DNA of 64,000 bases. Origin: Ptychodera flava. Taxonomy: Eukaryota > Hemichordata > Enteropneusta > Ptychoderidae. Position numbers and translations under genes: made by a program. The DNA is taken from assembly GCF_041260155.1 (NCBI RefSeq), contig NC_091946.1, positions 23,631,141 to 23,695,140 on the forward strand. The letters run 5' to 3'. Below the pieces are notes generated by a model. It was not told the DNA's origin, searched no databases, and saw nothing but the letters and a program-made list of their open reading frames with translations. Numbering within the stretch: position 1 is the first letter of the stretch; each line of letters begins with the position of its first letter. This document shows positions 25,112-36,700 of this stretch, piece by piece.

Positions 25112-26332
25112 ATGGATGGCAATAACACAACCGATTTTCAGCCGGTGGATTCGGTGTCAAGTTCATCGTCGGAAAGATTGCTAACGAAATATCAAACATT
25201 GATCTTGAATTCTACCATCGGCACTTTGGGGGTAGTTGGAAACCTGCTGGTCTGCATCGTCTTTTCTCGAATGAAAGGTCAGATGCGCACGCTGACGAAT
25301 TTGTTCATTTTCAACCAATCAGCCATCGATCTGACTACCTCCGTTTCATTCCTTATAAGGAAATGCAGTCCGAGTATAGTCGTGCCCGCGGGCGTGGCGG
25401 GAGATCTGTACTGCATGTTTTGGAAGTCTGGCTTTGTCAGTTGGTCTCTGTTGATGGTTTCGTCCCTGAACTTGACCGCCCTCACGCTGGAGCGTTACTT
25501 GGCCGTCGTCCATCCCATCACATATCGCAACAAGGTAACTCGTAAGCACGTGATGTTTCTGATACCGTTCATCTGGTTGATTCCTTTTCTGCTTGAGCTG
25601 TTTTGGGCATTTGCGAATTTCAACAATGGGTCTGGCAAATGTTACATCGAGTGGTACAGTGTGTTTGCATCTAAGTTTTCGGGCATTCTGTATTTCATGG
25701 AGGAGTGGCTTATTCCTCTTGGTGTTATTGTCTTTAGCTACACGAAGATAAACTTGCACCTGAGAGGGCGCTCTAGGAAGCCACAGAAAAGCAATGTCGT
25801 GCAGGCGAAGCCGAGTGGGACGCCACCATCGGAGCAAAACGCTGCCACTACTGTTAACACTTCAGAAAAAACTTTGACTCCCCAGCAAACGAATACTGTT
25901 GGCGAAGCCCCTGCAAACAGTAACTATCCGGGCTCCGGAGGGGTAACGGCAACTTACGGCAGCGGTAAGGGGAAAGCAGGCAAAAAGGGCGATACGGCGT
26001 TCGAGCGTTCCCGCAGAAACGTGACCAAAACCATGTTTGTCGTTGCTATTGCGTATCTTGTATGCTGGACACCACAGGCGATCTGGTTTTTGCTCTTCAA
26101 TATAGCGGAGCTCGTCCCACTTTACTCGTACTTCCACGACGTGACAACGTCGATGGCGTACGTCAACCTGTGTATCAACCCTATCATCTACGCTTTCCAA
26201 TATCAGGCTTTCAGGATGGGATTGAAGAACACTTTCCTATGCTGTGTCAACAAAGTCGCAGATGGCGAGTCGAGTCAGATGTACAGTTCAAAAGGAACCT
26301 CCAAAACTACCACCGTCACAACTTTGTCCTAG
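25112..26332 (+). CDS. Rhodopsin-class (class A) G-protein-coupled receptor, single exon
   Basis: A seven-helix cell-surface receptor that would couple ligand binding to heterotrimeric G proteins. The open frame starts at 25076, but I favour the ATG at 25112, which places a short glycosylatable N-terminus (NNTT) before helix 1. Visible landmarks are GVVGNLLVCIVF (helix 1, Asn1.50), NQSAIDLTTSVSFLI (helix 2, Asp2.50), LERYLAVVHP (ERY variant of the DRY box), IWLIPFLLELFW (helix 4), WLIPLGVIVFSY (helix 5), YLVCWTPQAIWFLLF (helix 6 CWxP), and NLCINPIIYAF (helix 7 NPxxY). Loop 3 is long and rich in Gly, Ser, Thr and Lys (about residues 215-310). A Ser/Thr-rich tail follows. No introns or frame breaks are seen. 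The pattern resembles peptide-receptor-like orphan GPCRs expanded in invertebrates; the ligand is unknown. Confidence 0.93.
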   Translation: MDGNNTTDFQPVDSVSSSSSERLLTKYQTLILNSTIGTLGVVGNLLVCIVFSRMKGQMRTLTNLFIFNQSAIDLTTSVSFLIRKCSPSIVVPAGVAGDLYCMFWKSGFVSWSLLMVSSLNLTALTLERYLAVVHPITYRNKVTRKHVMFLIPFIWLIPFLLELFWAFANFNNGSGKCYIEWYSVFASKFSGILYFMEEWLIPLGVIVFSYTKINLHLRGRSRKPQKSNVVQAKPSGTPPSEQNAATTVNTSEKTLTPQQTNTVGEAPANSNYPGSGGVTATYGSGKGKAGKKGDTAFERSRRNVTKTMFVVAIAYLVCWTPQAIWFLLFNIAELVPLYSYFHDVTTSMAYVNLCINPIIYAFQYQAFRMGLKNTFLCCVNKVADGESSQMYSSKGTSKTTTVTTLS

Positions 26333-29159
26333 TCGCAAAAATTAAGTTACCAAAACAGTCACCTGACTTCTTGTAGGACAGCTTTACAAAGCTGGTCGTG
26401 CACGCAGCGGTCCGTAAGCAATATCTTGGCGGGCGGGCGAGCAATTTCTTTGTCGTCATAGCCGAATAACAGAGAAATTCATCTCCAACTTGTGTTGACG
26501 GTGTTATTGCTAAAACTCTTTATGACCGTTAGTTTTAAGCATCAGTGTCTGTACCTTTTGTGGACCAGGACATTATCATCAAGGTTTTAAAATTAAGAAG
26601 CGCCACCAGTGTTACTTTTATCATCTTTCTGATGAGTCACATACCCCCCCCCTTGATTGAACTTCTAGGGCAAATTATAAATTATAACGACACGATAATA
26701 TGTCTAGCAGCCACTTGGATCGCATTTCCCTTTTATGTTTGTACTACGAGCTGCTACAGAATAGCTACAATTTATCACAGTTTTGTTCGACTAGTGATCT
26801 GGCTCTCTACATTATTTTGCTTTGAAGGAACCCTTGACGGCAGGGGAATAATTGTGGCTGTCATTGTCGCAAAGACCGCGTGGCTGTCATTGTCGCAAAG
26901 ACCGTATCAATAGCCTTGTTCACGGTTACAGGTTTGTTACTAAATATAGCTGTACGCGCGCGACATCGGACACGCAGCTTGAAATGCGGACAAATTTTAT
27001 CAATGTTGCATGCGTGGCTGTTTTTGCAGCTTGTACTCTGAGTCGTGAATATGTTTTTTAGTATTCATTGTTACACTAGCAGTCGCCCACTGAGATGTAT
27101 TTTCGTCGTTCTTGCATGCGTAATTTTCAAAAGTGTAATCTAAAAATGCGGACAAATATTTATTTTTGCATATTAATGAGAGAATAGTGACGTAAATTGT
27201 GAACGACCGCATCAATATGAGGTGAAGGGTTGGCATTTTGACGGTGGTTGGTCGTTCATGATAATCGCGAGACAAGTTTTGTTTTATTCGTTTTTGTAGA
27301 CAGCAAAGTGAAAATATGTGATGATTTTCTTAACGATAACGTCAATCGATCTTCTACTATGTATGTTGAGTCAATGGTGCATGAATTCAAGACTACAGGC
27401 ATTATATTAAGTTTTTTAAAGATGATGATGTCTGGTGAGATATGGATAGAGGATAAAGACTTTTGTTTGTAATTTGGTACACACTCAGTCCCTTACATCC
27501 GGGTAATTTCCTCTGTCCACATCAAGGTGTTCTGCTCCAAGACGCTTTCCCCCCTTAATCGTTGCTATAATTCAGATGTTTAATTTTAGAGAACTAAAGG
27601 ACTCTTTGAGGACTGGCAACATTATCTCTTGGCCACATGATGTAACAGTGTGCCTTTGCAAGATTTCAATTTATGGATCAAGATATAATGTTCGGTTTTT
27701 CTTAAAGACGTGCATCCAGAGATTGATACCCTGAACCTTGCCAATGTGCTATTATTTGTAAGAGTTTAAGGGACTGTGTCATTTCAAAGGTTTGCCTCAT
27801 TTTCAACTGTTGATCATGTTTACTTTTTGAATTTTTTTTCATCGAGTAACCGTTCCAGTTGATGTTGACATTGTTTTACACTTCTACCACACACATGCGA
27901 CACGTAAAATATATTACGCTTTTATGTAGTTCGGTCAACTCATATCGATATATGCGAACCTGTTTTCTGAATACGAACACTCAGCCGCTGGAGTTTTTTT
28001 TAGAAAATGTTTTAAGTACTCTTGCTAGACTGGCCCTAGTGGCTCGTCTTTCCTCGACATCAGTTACTATACAAGCTAGTGGACCATCACGTTCACCCTA
28101 CGATCTACGCAGAATCCCGCCAGAGAATGTTGCTCAAAGTTCGCGATCATCTCACCACCAAAGCGATATTCTGCTAATTTCATACCTTCAATTTTTACTC
28201 TAGTGTGATACTCCTGTGCCCATAGACTTGGGGCAAGTATACATATATGCTCGAAAAAGGGGAGGCGGGGGGGGGGGGCATTATGAGCTGGTCACTAACC
28301 TCTGTCTTTACAGCAGATGCTAATGACTTTGATTGCAGCAGACCACTGAGGGATTGTTTTTGAAATATTTTCCGTTGCTTAGAACAAAGTTTCCGCAAAA
28401 GGATTGGTTGGTTTTGCTTTTTGTTATATACTACCGTATGTAGTTTTCCTGGATCTCGCGTCTCTAGTTGTTACATAAAGGCATAACAGTCACATACGTA
28501 TATGCTATAGTTCTTTTACCGGTCCCATGATGCAATGCACGCTAGGGTATAAAACGTATATGCTATGCATAGAACTTTTTAGCCGAAGGGTACACGCAGG
28601 GTATGTTACTCATAGAACTCCATGGCACATTACATCCTGACCTATATTTTCGTCGCTGATGGTTAGAATATACACGGGGCATTATTTGGCATTGCAAGTT
28701 TGTGTCATTCTTTTATAAAAATCCGTTGTACAACACAAAATCAGTATGTTTTCATTGTTTTGAGTGCATATACGGCGTTTGATGTAGCCGTAGCAATGCA
28801 TTCTGGGATAACCGGGACAGGGTCTATAGAGGTGGACACACAACACTGAACTGACCCTCGGAAACATGGGGATATCTGTAGTGTGAGAAACAGGGAAGCT
28901 TTAAATTCTACGTGCAACTTGCATGTGCGAATAGCTTAAAGCTACTCAATGTAAAATTATTAGAGACCTTAAAATTTACTCGTCTATTTGCTTCTTACAT
29001 GTTTCAATGTGAAGCCAATAAATTTCATCAAAGTTCATTTGAATCAATTTCGATCACATCAACTGTTTCGATATTGTCTCCTAGATGGAATGTCAATTCA
29101 ACTTGAACAAAATTACGTAACTCTAGATAGTAATATAATTAACACTTATAACAATTATA
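26333..29159. other. GPCR 3' flank, no further gene seen
   Basis: Likely 3' UTR then intergenic DNA. A 26-bp direct repeat (GTGGCTGTCATTGTCGCAAA...) occurs at 26854-26879 and 26880-26905. ORFs up to 122 aa have no motif. Confidence 0.4.
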
Positions 29160-29720
29160 TTTAACTTTTCCTTGTACTTAATATCATTTTATATTGGGTA
29201 TTACTTATATTACGTTAGATTATATTACATTAGATTACATTATATAATCGCATATTAAATTATATATGAAATTAAATTTCATCATATTATATTATATTAT
29301 AATATATCATGCTATATTATGTTATATTATATTATACATATTACATAATATTATATTATATTAAATTAATAAAATGTTAATTAATATAATATCATATAAT
29401 ATTCATATGTCATATCATATTATGTTATATATAAATTTGATTATGTTAAATTGCGTATTATATTATATTGTATTACATCACATTACATAACACAACATCA
29501 TATTACATTATATTATATTATGTTATGTTATATTATATTATATTATGTTATATTATATTATATTACATAATATTATATTATATTTCATTATATTATATTA
29601 TATTATATTACATTATATTATATCATATTAATATTATATTATATTATATTGGATGTTATATTATATTATATTATATTATATTGGAGGTTATATTATATTA
29701 TGTTAGACATTATTATTGTA
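29160..29720. repeat. AT-rich TATTA-type satellite
   Basis: Several hundred bases of TATAT and TATTA units with almost no G or C. It gives a spurious Tyr/Ile-rich ORF at 29468-29758. Confidence 0.9.
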
Positions 29721-29854
29721 TACAATATTCTTACCAATACATTTATTGTATGATATAGTAATGGTGTAATATATATTGTATCATAATATTTTTGTATATT
29801 ATCACATATTACTTTATGATGTAATATTTGAGCATAACCTCCTAACGCAAAGGT

Positions 29855-29940
29855 ATACCACGAGATCTTGACAAGTTCACGACATACATGCACGAGTGCT
29901 TGGGAGTACATTTATGGAGTGAACTGGTCAGAAACAGTTG
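29855..29940. repeat. Diverged palindromic repeat (GTGAACTGGTC family)
   Basis: AGGTATACCACGAGATCTTG with CAAGTTCACGACATACATGC, then TGGAGTGAACTGGTC, is a degraded version of the palindrome at 7602-7747. Confidence 0.6.
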
Positions 29941-30052
29941 TGTACCCACATACCAAACATGATATCATGTTATCGCTTGGTATTAGATTACACTCTAATG
30001 TATATCAGTAATATCACATAAACATATCATTCTCTGTAATGTCCGCAAACTT

Positions 30053-30405
30053 TTAAGGTCGAACGAGCCTCGGGGACAGACATTCGGACTCTCAAAATTC
30101 TACATTTTTTTCTCTTATCTACCACTTGTCGGGGTTCATTTTAAAGCTCTTGAAGAAAAAAACTTTCACCGTCGTACGTTTTCGAAAACCCAAAATTTAA
30201 TTTTCCTCTATAGAGTTAACATAATGATAGCGGCCATTTTGAATTATATCGGTAAACTTGGGGTAATTTGTTTCTCTAGTTCCAAATTTGCACAGTGACC
30301 CCCGATTTTTATTCTGGATTTTGAAAGAGAATGGTTGAAAGATACCCAGAGGAAAGTTTGAGCAAAAGTTTAACTCTTTCACTTTCGAGGCGCATACTAC
30401 CTTAA
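30053..30405 (+). mobile_element. MITE family A, copy 7
   Basis: Full-length: TTAAGGTCGAACGAGCCTCG at the left and CGCATACTACCTTAA at the right. The core is TAGCGGCCATTTTGAATT. The TTAA is intact on both sides. Confidence 0.88.
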
Positions 30406-31061
30406 CTATAGTGCAAGCACCTTTAGAAACATTCCTAGGGAAGAACCATAACATTTCTTGAAGAAACCCAAATGAGCATATCATATTGTCGCACACTGCT
30501 GCGTCGATATTTATTTTTCATTTCAAAAACCTTGCTATTTTGTAATATCTCTTGAGTATTTTTACACTTATCAATGTAAATGAGTTCGGTGTTTGATCCA
30601 ACTGCAACTGTAATGACGATAGTTCTACATGTTCATTAAAAGTAAGGATTTATCTTCTATTTCTTTATCGCAAAGACTTTCCACCAAACATACTCTGAGC
30701 ATATAAACCGCCAGTGGTCTGTGAGTAAAATAATTGTTTTCGAACTGTTAAACTGGAACATATTAAATGAAGACCTATAAAATACACCGCATGTTGATAT
30801 TTTGATCTCGGTATGTACATCCATTTTGAGATATGCTACCGACCGGATTCAGTCGAAAAAATTAATTGTGAAATTAGAGCTGCACTGTATTTTCAATGGT
30901 TCACGAATAAAGTCATAGAAGTACTTGTACTTTTCCTAGAATTATTTGTATCTCAACACAGATGAAGGACGTTTTCTGATCGAGCATGACTTGAATATCC
31001 TTGACATTGTGTATGATTGTGATGAAAAGATGTAAGTAAGGTCTTTGTGGGTAGTTGAATT

Positions 31062-31160
31062 TATGTATGTATGTATGTATGTATGTATGTATGTATGTAT
31101 GTATGTATGTATGTATGTATGTATGTATGTATGTATGTATGTATGTATGTATGTATGTAC
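31062..31160. repeat. (ATGT)n microsatellite
   Basis: About 25 uninterrupted TATG units followed by GTAC units. All ORFs across it on both strands are spurious. Confidence 0.95.
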
Positions 31161-31330
31161 ATATGTACGTACGTACGTACGAACGCACGCTCGCACGCTC
31201 ACTGGCATATGTGTCTGTCTGTCACAAAGTTTGTGTATGTAAATGTGTTTTTAATAAATATAGGTAAATATAAACATCTGTATTGTTTGAGAAAACCTTA
31301 AATTTATAAAGTACACTTTATAATTTTTTC

Positions 31331-32746
31331 AGCTCACGTGTTCACACACGTGAGCTAATGTCATAGCGATGTCTATCTGTCTGTCCGTGTATGTGTGTGT
31401 GTGTGTTTGTGTGTGTGTATGTGTCTGTCTGTCTGTCTGTTTACACGATAACTCAAAAACGCCCGAACAGATTCAAGTCAAATTTGGTAAACAGGTACCA
31501 TGTGCTGCTTGCAAGAACTGAGTAGATTTTGGTTATAGTGTGGCTTGCATATTAATGAATTTATGCAATATCATTCTTTTCATATAATGATTTCCCTACA
31601 GAAACAGTAATGACAGTGTCGACATATATCACGAAATACTGCACAAAATTTCATGAAACTTTTCACAGATGACAATCTCAGAACATTATGTTGATACTGT
31701 GAGTGTCATATCAATTATCTGCTCTTTTGCATATTGAATGAATTTTTGTAATTGGTGAAATAACTCTGAAATTCCTGCACCAAATTTAACGATATATGCA
31801 ACAAATATTGATATGATATATATCTGATTGTACTTAGAAGCATTGGGCAGTGTCAAGTTAAGAAATAGCTTATTTGCATATTTTATGAAGTTTTGTAATT
31901 AGTCATATAACTCTGAAATTACTGCACCAAATTTGAAAATATGTGCTGCATATACTGATCCGACAGATAGCTAACTGTGGTGTAAAGCATTTAGTAGTGT
32001 GAAGTTAAGTAAGGGCTCATTTCATTTGCATATTTAATGAACTTTGTAATTAGGTATATAACTCTGAAATTACGGCACCCAATTCGGTGATACCTCTACA
32101 GATATTGATCTGATAAATATCTAATTGTACTGCTAAGCATGGGGCAGTGTCAAATAAATGAATAGCTCATTTGCACATTTTATGAAGTTTTGTAATTAGT
32201 CATGTACTTCCGAATAAATGCACCAAATTTGATGAAATCTGCTGCAGATACTGATCCGACAGATATCTGGCTGTGTTGTAAAGCATTTAATTGTGTGAAG
32301 TTAATTAAGGGTTCATTTACATATTCAATGAACTTTGTAATTAGGTATACAACTCTAAAATTACGGCACCAAATTTGGTGAAACCTGCTACAGATATTGA
32401 TCTGATAACTATCTAATTGTGCTATGAAACATTGAGCAGTGTCAAGTTAATAAAGGGCTCATTTGCATATTTGATGAACTTTTTAATTAGTGATATTACT
32501 CCAAAATTACAACATTAAATTTGATGAAACGTGCTACATATGTTGATCTGATAGGTATCTAATTGTCCCATGAAGCATTGAGCAGTGTCAGGTTAATAAA
32601 CAGCTCATTTGCATACTAAATTAAGTGCTGTAATAAGTGATTTAACTCTGAGAGTACTGTGTGAGAGTTGATGAAACCTGCTACATATATCTGATTGTTC
32701 TGTGAAGCGTACAACTATTAATGAACATATTGTTAAACACGCGAGC
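31331..32746 (-). mobile_element. Tandem-repeat element H2 (HINE/Helentron-like architecture)
   Basis: In reverse it has the same layout as H1. A 26-bp hairpin AGCTCACGTG...CACGTGAGCT (31331-31356) abuts a T-run (an A-run on the minus strand). A TCTG/GTGT microsatellite (about 31374-31440) follows, then monomers of about 145 bp. These alternate between two types (TGAAGTTTTGTAATTAGTCA and TGAACTTTGTAATTAGGTAT), giving a 290-bp higher-order unit. The far end, AACACGCGAGC (32736-32746), is an inverted partner of the hairpin arm. Noncoding. Confidence 0.65.
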
Positions 32747-32963
32747 ACATTCACTTCACATCTTAATTAACTTCACATGTATTAGATCATTGATAATATA
32801 AATGACGTGACCTTGATGGGAAAATTCCAAATCGGTCTACGAAATCAAGTTATTGTAACATACAAAATTTTACAAACAGAGCAAGCATGCACAAGACAAA
32901 AAGATATCGCCAAATTCATGAAAGAAATATAGTTACATGAATTTCCTAAGTTAAGAATTGATG

Positions 32964-33620
32964 TTATTCGACGGTATTGTTTTCAAGATGAGGAGTATCA
33001 CTGCGTGTTTGCTTGGCCTTCTCTTCTTGCGATTTGATGAACTCAACAGTCCTCTTGTAAACGCCCTCACACGTCTCATTGAATATAGCTATGGATATAG
33101 AAATACATTGAATAGGTCATGCATGTGACAGTGTCGATATTTTTTCTGTTCCTCTGAAATTATATGTATTTTGCGTGAGTCAGTTATCGAGACATTGTTT
33201 GTGACAAAGGCACTTCAAATTCTAAAAGCAAGAGAAGAACATAAACACTGCTGGTCTTTTATGCAAAGTTGAATGCTACAAATATTGCTGTAATAACTCT
33301 GTAAGAACACCAATAATGCGAATGAGTGACGACCAATTTGAGTGCTAACCGAGAGTTGAAAAAGATTCATGAGACACAATGTCGACCTGATGTAGCACAT
33401 TTTAATTGTGGAAGTCTGAATTTACTTTCTTTGAAGTTTAAAGAAGATAAGAAATGTTTAAAAATTACTAAAACAATATACACTCAGGGTATGATGAAAC
33501 CAAATAAATGCAGACAAACGTGGTTTGCAAGGACGGTCACATTTCGTTCAAAATCAATGTCTTTCCCAGGACATAATTCTGTCCGGTTTTTTCCGGTTAA
33601 GTCCACTTTCTGATTGGCTA

Positions 33621-33706
<86 letters not shown>

Positions 33707-33730
33707 TTTTATATATACTTTATATATACA

Positions 33731-33793
<63 letters not shown>

Positions 33794-36700
33794 CCATCCT
33801 ACGTACGCTTAGAATGGAATTGGCTAGTCAGTCTCTCTAATAATCTTTTTTTCTCACTTTCTTTTCGGCTTTTTGCTACGATAACTTGTCAGATAACTTA
33901 TGTTCGTATTTTCCAAGGCATAAACGGATTCAGGTGATCATGAAATTTACACACTATGAAAGCGCTTGTCCGATATCACATATGGCTTGTATATGGGATG
34001 GAATGACCCTATTCATGCTTGTTCAAATGGTGATAAATTTACAGTGTACATGTATATCTTGTGGTTTAACATTCACACTCTTGGTGAATACGTCCTACCT
34101 CATAAATAAATAAACAAATAAATAAAATAAAAAAATAAAAAAATAAAATTGATATGTAGACGACTTGAGATAACCTCCATTACATTCACGCCAATGACAG
34201 TGATATTTGCATATGTATCCCCTTCTCATTTTTAACGCCTTTTTCCTTGGATATCGCTCTGCAAATTTGGCTTGTAAATATCTGCGCATGACTTATTCTG
34301 ATTTGTGCAAATGCTAACGACGAGATAAGTACATGTTACGGATGATAAATAAATCGTAATCCGGACGAAAATCCGGTCATCAACAATAATATTGGACATA
34401 GCAAAAAAAATATACAAATGTGTCGACAAATTGAAATCTTTGCATTTTAAAAATGCAATTAATGTGTCAGAAATCCTATCAAAATTTGTTTTTATAGATG
34501 AGGTTGACGTTACTATTTTACTTCGAAATCGCTTCACCGTACGACTCACCAACGAACGAAGTTAATATGCATAACAGCAAATTCCTTGTGAGACAGGTAG
34601 TCAATGGGCTCATCGAGGTATGGATTTATTAACACCTGAAATAGAAACACAGGTATTAATCCTCGGTGTTCGGTCGTCGAAGCTTGCTTCATGTCTGTTG
34701 TTGCACGAAAGTGGGTAAAGTTTGTAGTGTGTGTAAGTTATAGAATTAACGGTCGGTCGCTCAAGGGCACTCTCTACGCTCCAAGTGTTAGAGAGCATCC
34801 TCGAGCGACGATCTTTCAGTTTATGCACAGACAAACATAGACAGACTCGCAACGGGTATTGTTTAAGGCGTGAAGCGGTTACGTAACCCATCCATGTTCG
34901 CCTCGCCTCAGGTTGCTCTCGCCTTTCTTTTCCGAAGAGTGCCGACCATGCATCCTTCGGTAATTTTCGGATTTTCGCCAATTGTTAAGCGAAAGTATGT
35001 TCGGCAAAGTTTGTGTTGTTGTTGTCGTGTGGTGCTGATCGGAATTGATGTGCTGGCGAAAACGGGAGTGTTTTGAGCTTCAGGAAAGTGGGTTTTACCG
35101 TTTTAAAAATTCCTCTCATATTTTTATGAATATATAATGAGTGTGTTTGAACCAAATTTGAAAGTCTTTTATCGATACCGTCTGGTTTTACTCAATGGTT
35201 TACGGTCAGTCATACCGTCTTTTACACGTGCGTCAAGGAAGGACATGTTTATGAAACTGCTGGCGTGTTATGTTTTGATTGGCATGAAGCAGTGTTTCTG
35301 GCCTGAGAGCTCACAAAGTAACTATGGTTGCTACGCGACTGGCAGTACGATGCCATCTCGTCGTATTTTTCGCATAATCTTGTGCAATTATCAACCACAA
35401 ACAAAGCCTCCAAAAAGTTTAACACCTTTGAAGCTCATTTTAATATGAAAAGCCAATAGTCTACCGAGACGACCATGGAACAAAAGGCATGCTGCGTTTC
35501 CAGTCTGCCTATATTTGTCTGTGGTCTATGTAATAGGTGTGAAAGCTTTATTTTCAACGCGTGACCTTTATGATTTATTTTAACTTGTGTGATTCTCTTA
35601 TATGTCATATTGTTGAATTATGTCAGTAAATCATTTGCTTGTATAACTATCTATTTCAAATAGGTCGGAATTTGCCTGACTGGTTTGGCTTTCACACTTA
35701 GTCTCAATCATTGGAGAAAATAACCTTTACATGTATGTAACATTGTCATTGTGTATGCCAGAGAATATTAGATCAAGACTTTTTCAATGAAGATACTCGA
35801 CAGTAAATTAATTCATCGTTTTATTTTCTCTTTACCTGGAAATCAACGTCAAGGACCTCATGACAGATGTTAGCAGATATTGTTCCCCCAGCACTGTCGC
35901 CACCAACACCAACGATACTTGGCTTCCTGCCCGACAAGCTGTTTGTTTTCCATGATCCATCTAGTCACGGCTACACCGTCTTCAATGCATGCTGGGTACT
36001 TGAATTCAGGGGCGAGGCGGTACTCCACGTTTACGACGATGCATTTGCTTTGCTGTTGACGTCGATTAAGAGAGTGAAAAGTTAAAAAAAACCCGATAGA
36101 ATGGCAATGAATGATTGGGTGCGCAAAACAGGGACAGAGACTTAGAGTGGGATGGGAAGTGAAGGAAGGGGAGGGAATTCAATTTTTCAATTCAGTTAAG
36201 GTAGAATGCGCCTAGGGGACAGACATTTGGACTCTCAAACTTTTACAATTCTTTTCTGATCTACCACTTATTTGGGCTCATTTTGAAGCCCTAGGAGAAA
36301 GAAAAACTTTCACCGTCTTATTTGTTTTTGAAAATCGAAAGTTTTATTTTTTCATTAGAGTTAACACTGAATGGCGGCCATTTTGAATTTGAATTACCGG
36401 TAAATCTTGGGTAATTTGTTTCTGTACTACCAAAATTTGCACGGTGACCCCCGATTTTATTCTTGATTTAAAAAAAATGGTTGAAGATTCATTGAGGAAA
36501 GTTTGAGCAAATTTTTAGTCTTTCGCTTTCGAGGCGCATACTAACGTAAGCCGAGTGAAATCACATAAGATTTCCAAGGCATTGTTCTTTCTGCTTTCGC
36601 CGATTTGCGAACGTATTTACAGATATGCCTCGAAGTACTTCCGCTTGGCAATGTTCTTGCTTTTGTCCTTGATCATCGACCGTATGCATGTTGTATCTTT

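Noticed and set aside
25346..25837. 163-aa minus-strand ORF inside the GPCR
   Set aside because: Antisense shadow of an intact, motif-complete receptor.
29468..29758. Tyr/Ile-rich 96-aa ORF
   Set aside because: Translation of an AT-rich satellite.
30913..31301. Tyr/Met/Cys/Val and Thr/Tyr/Ile/His repeat ORFs on both strands
   Set aside because: Translation of the (ATGT)n microsatellite.
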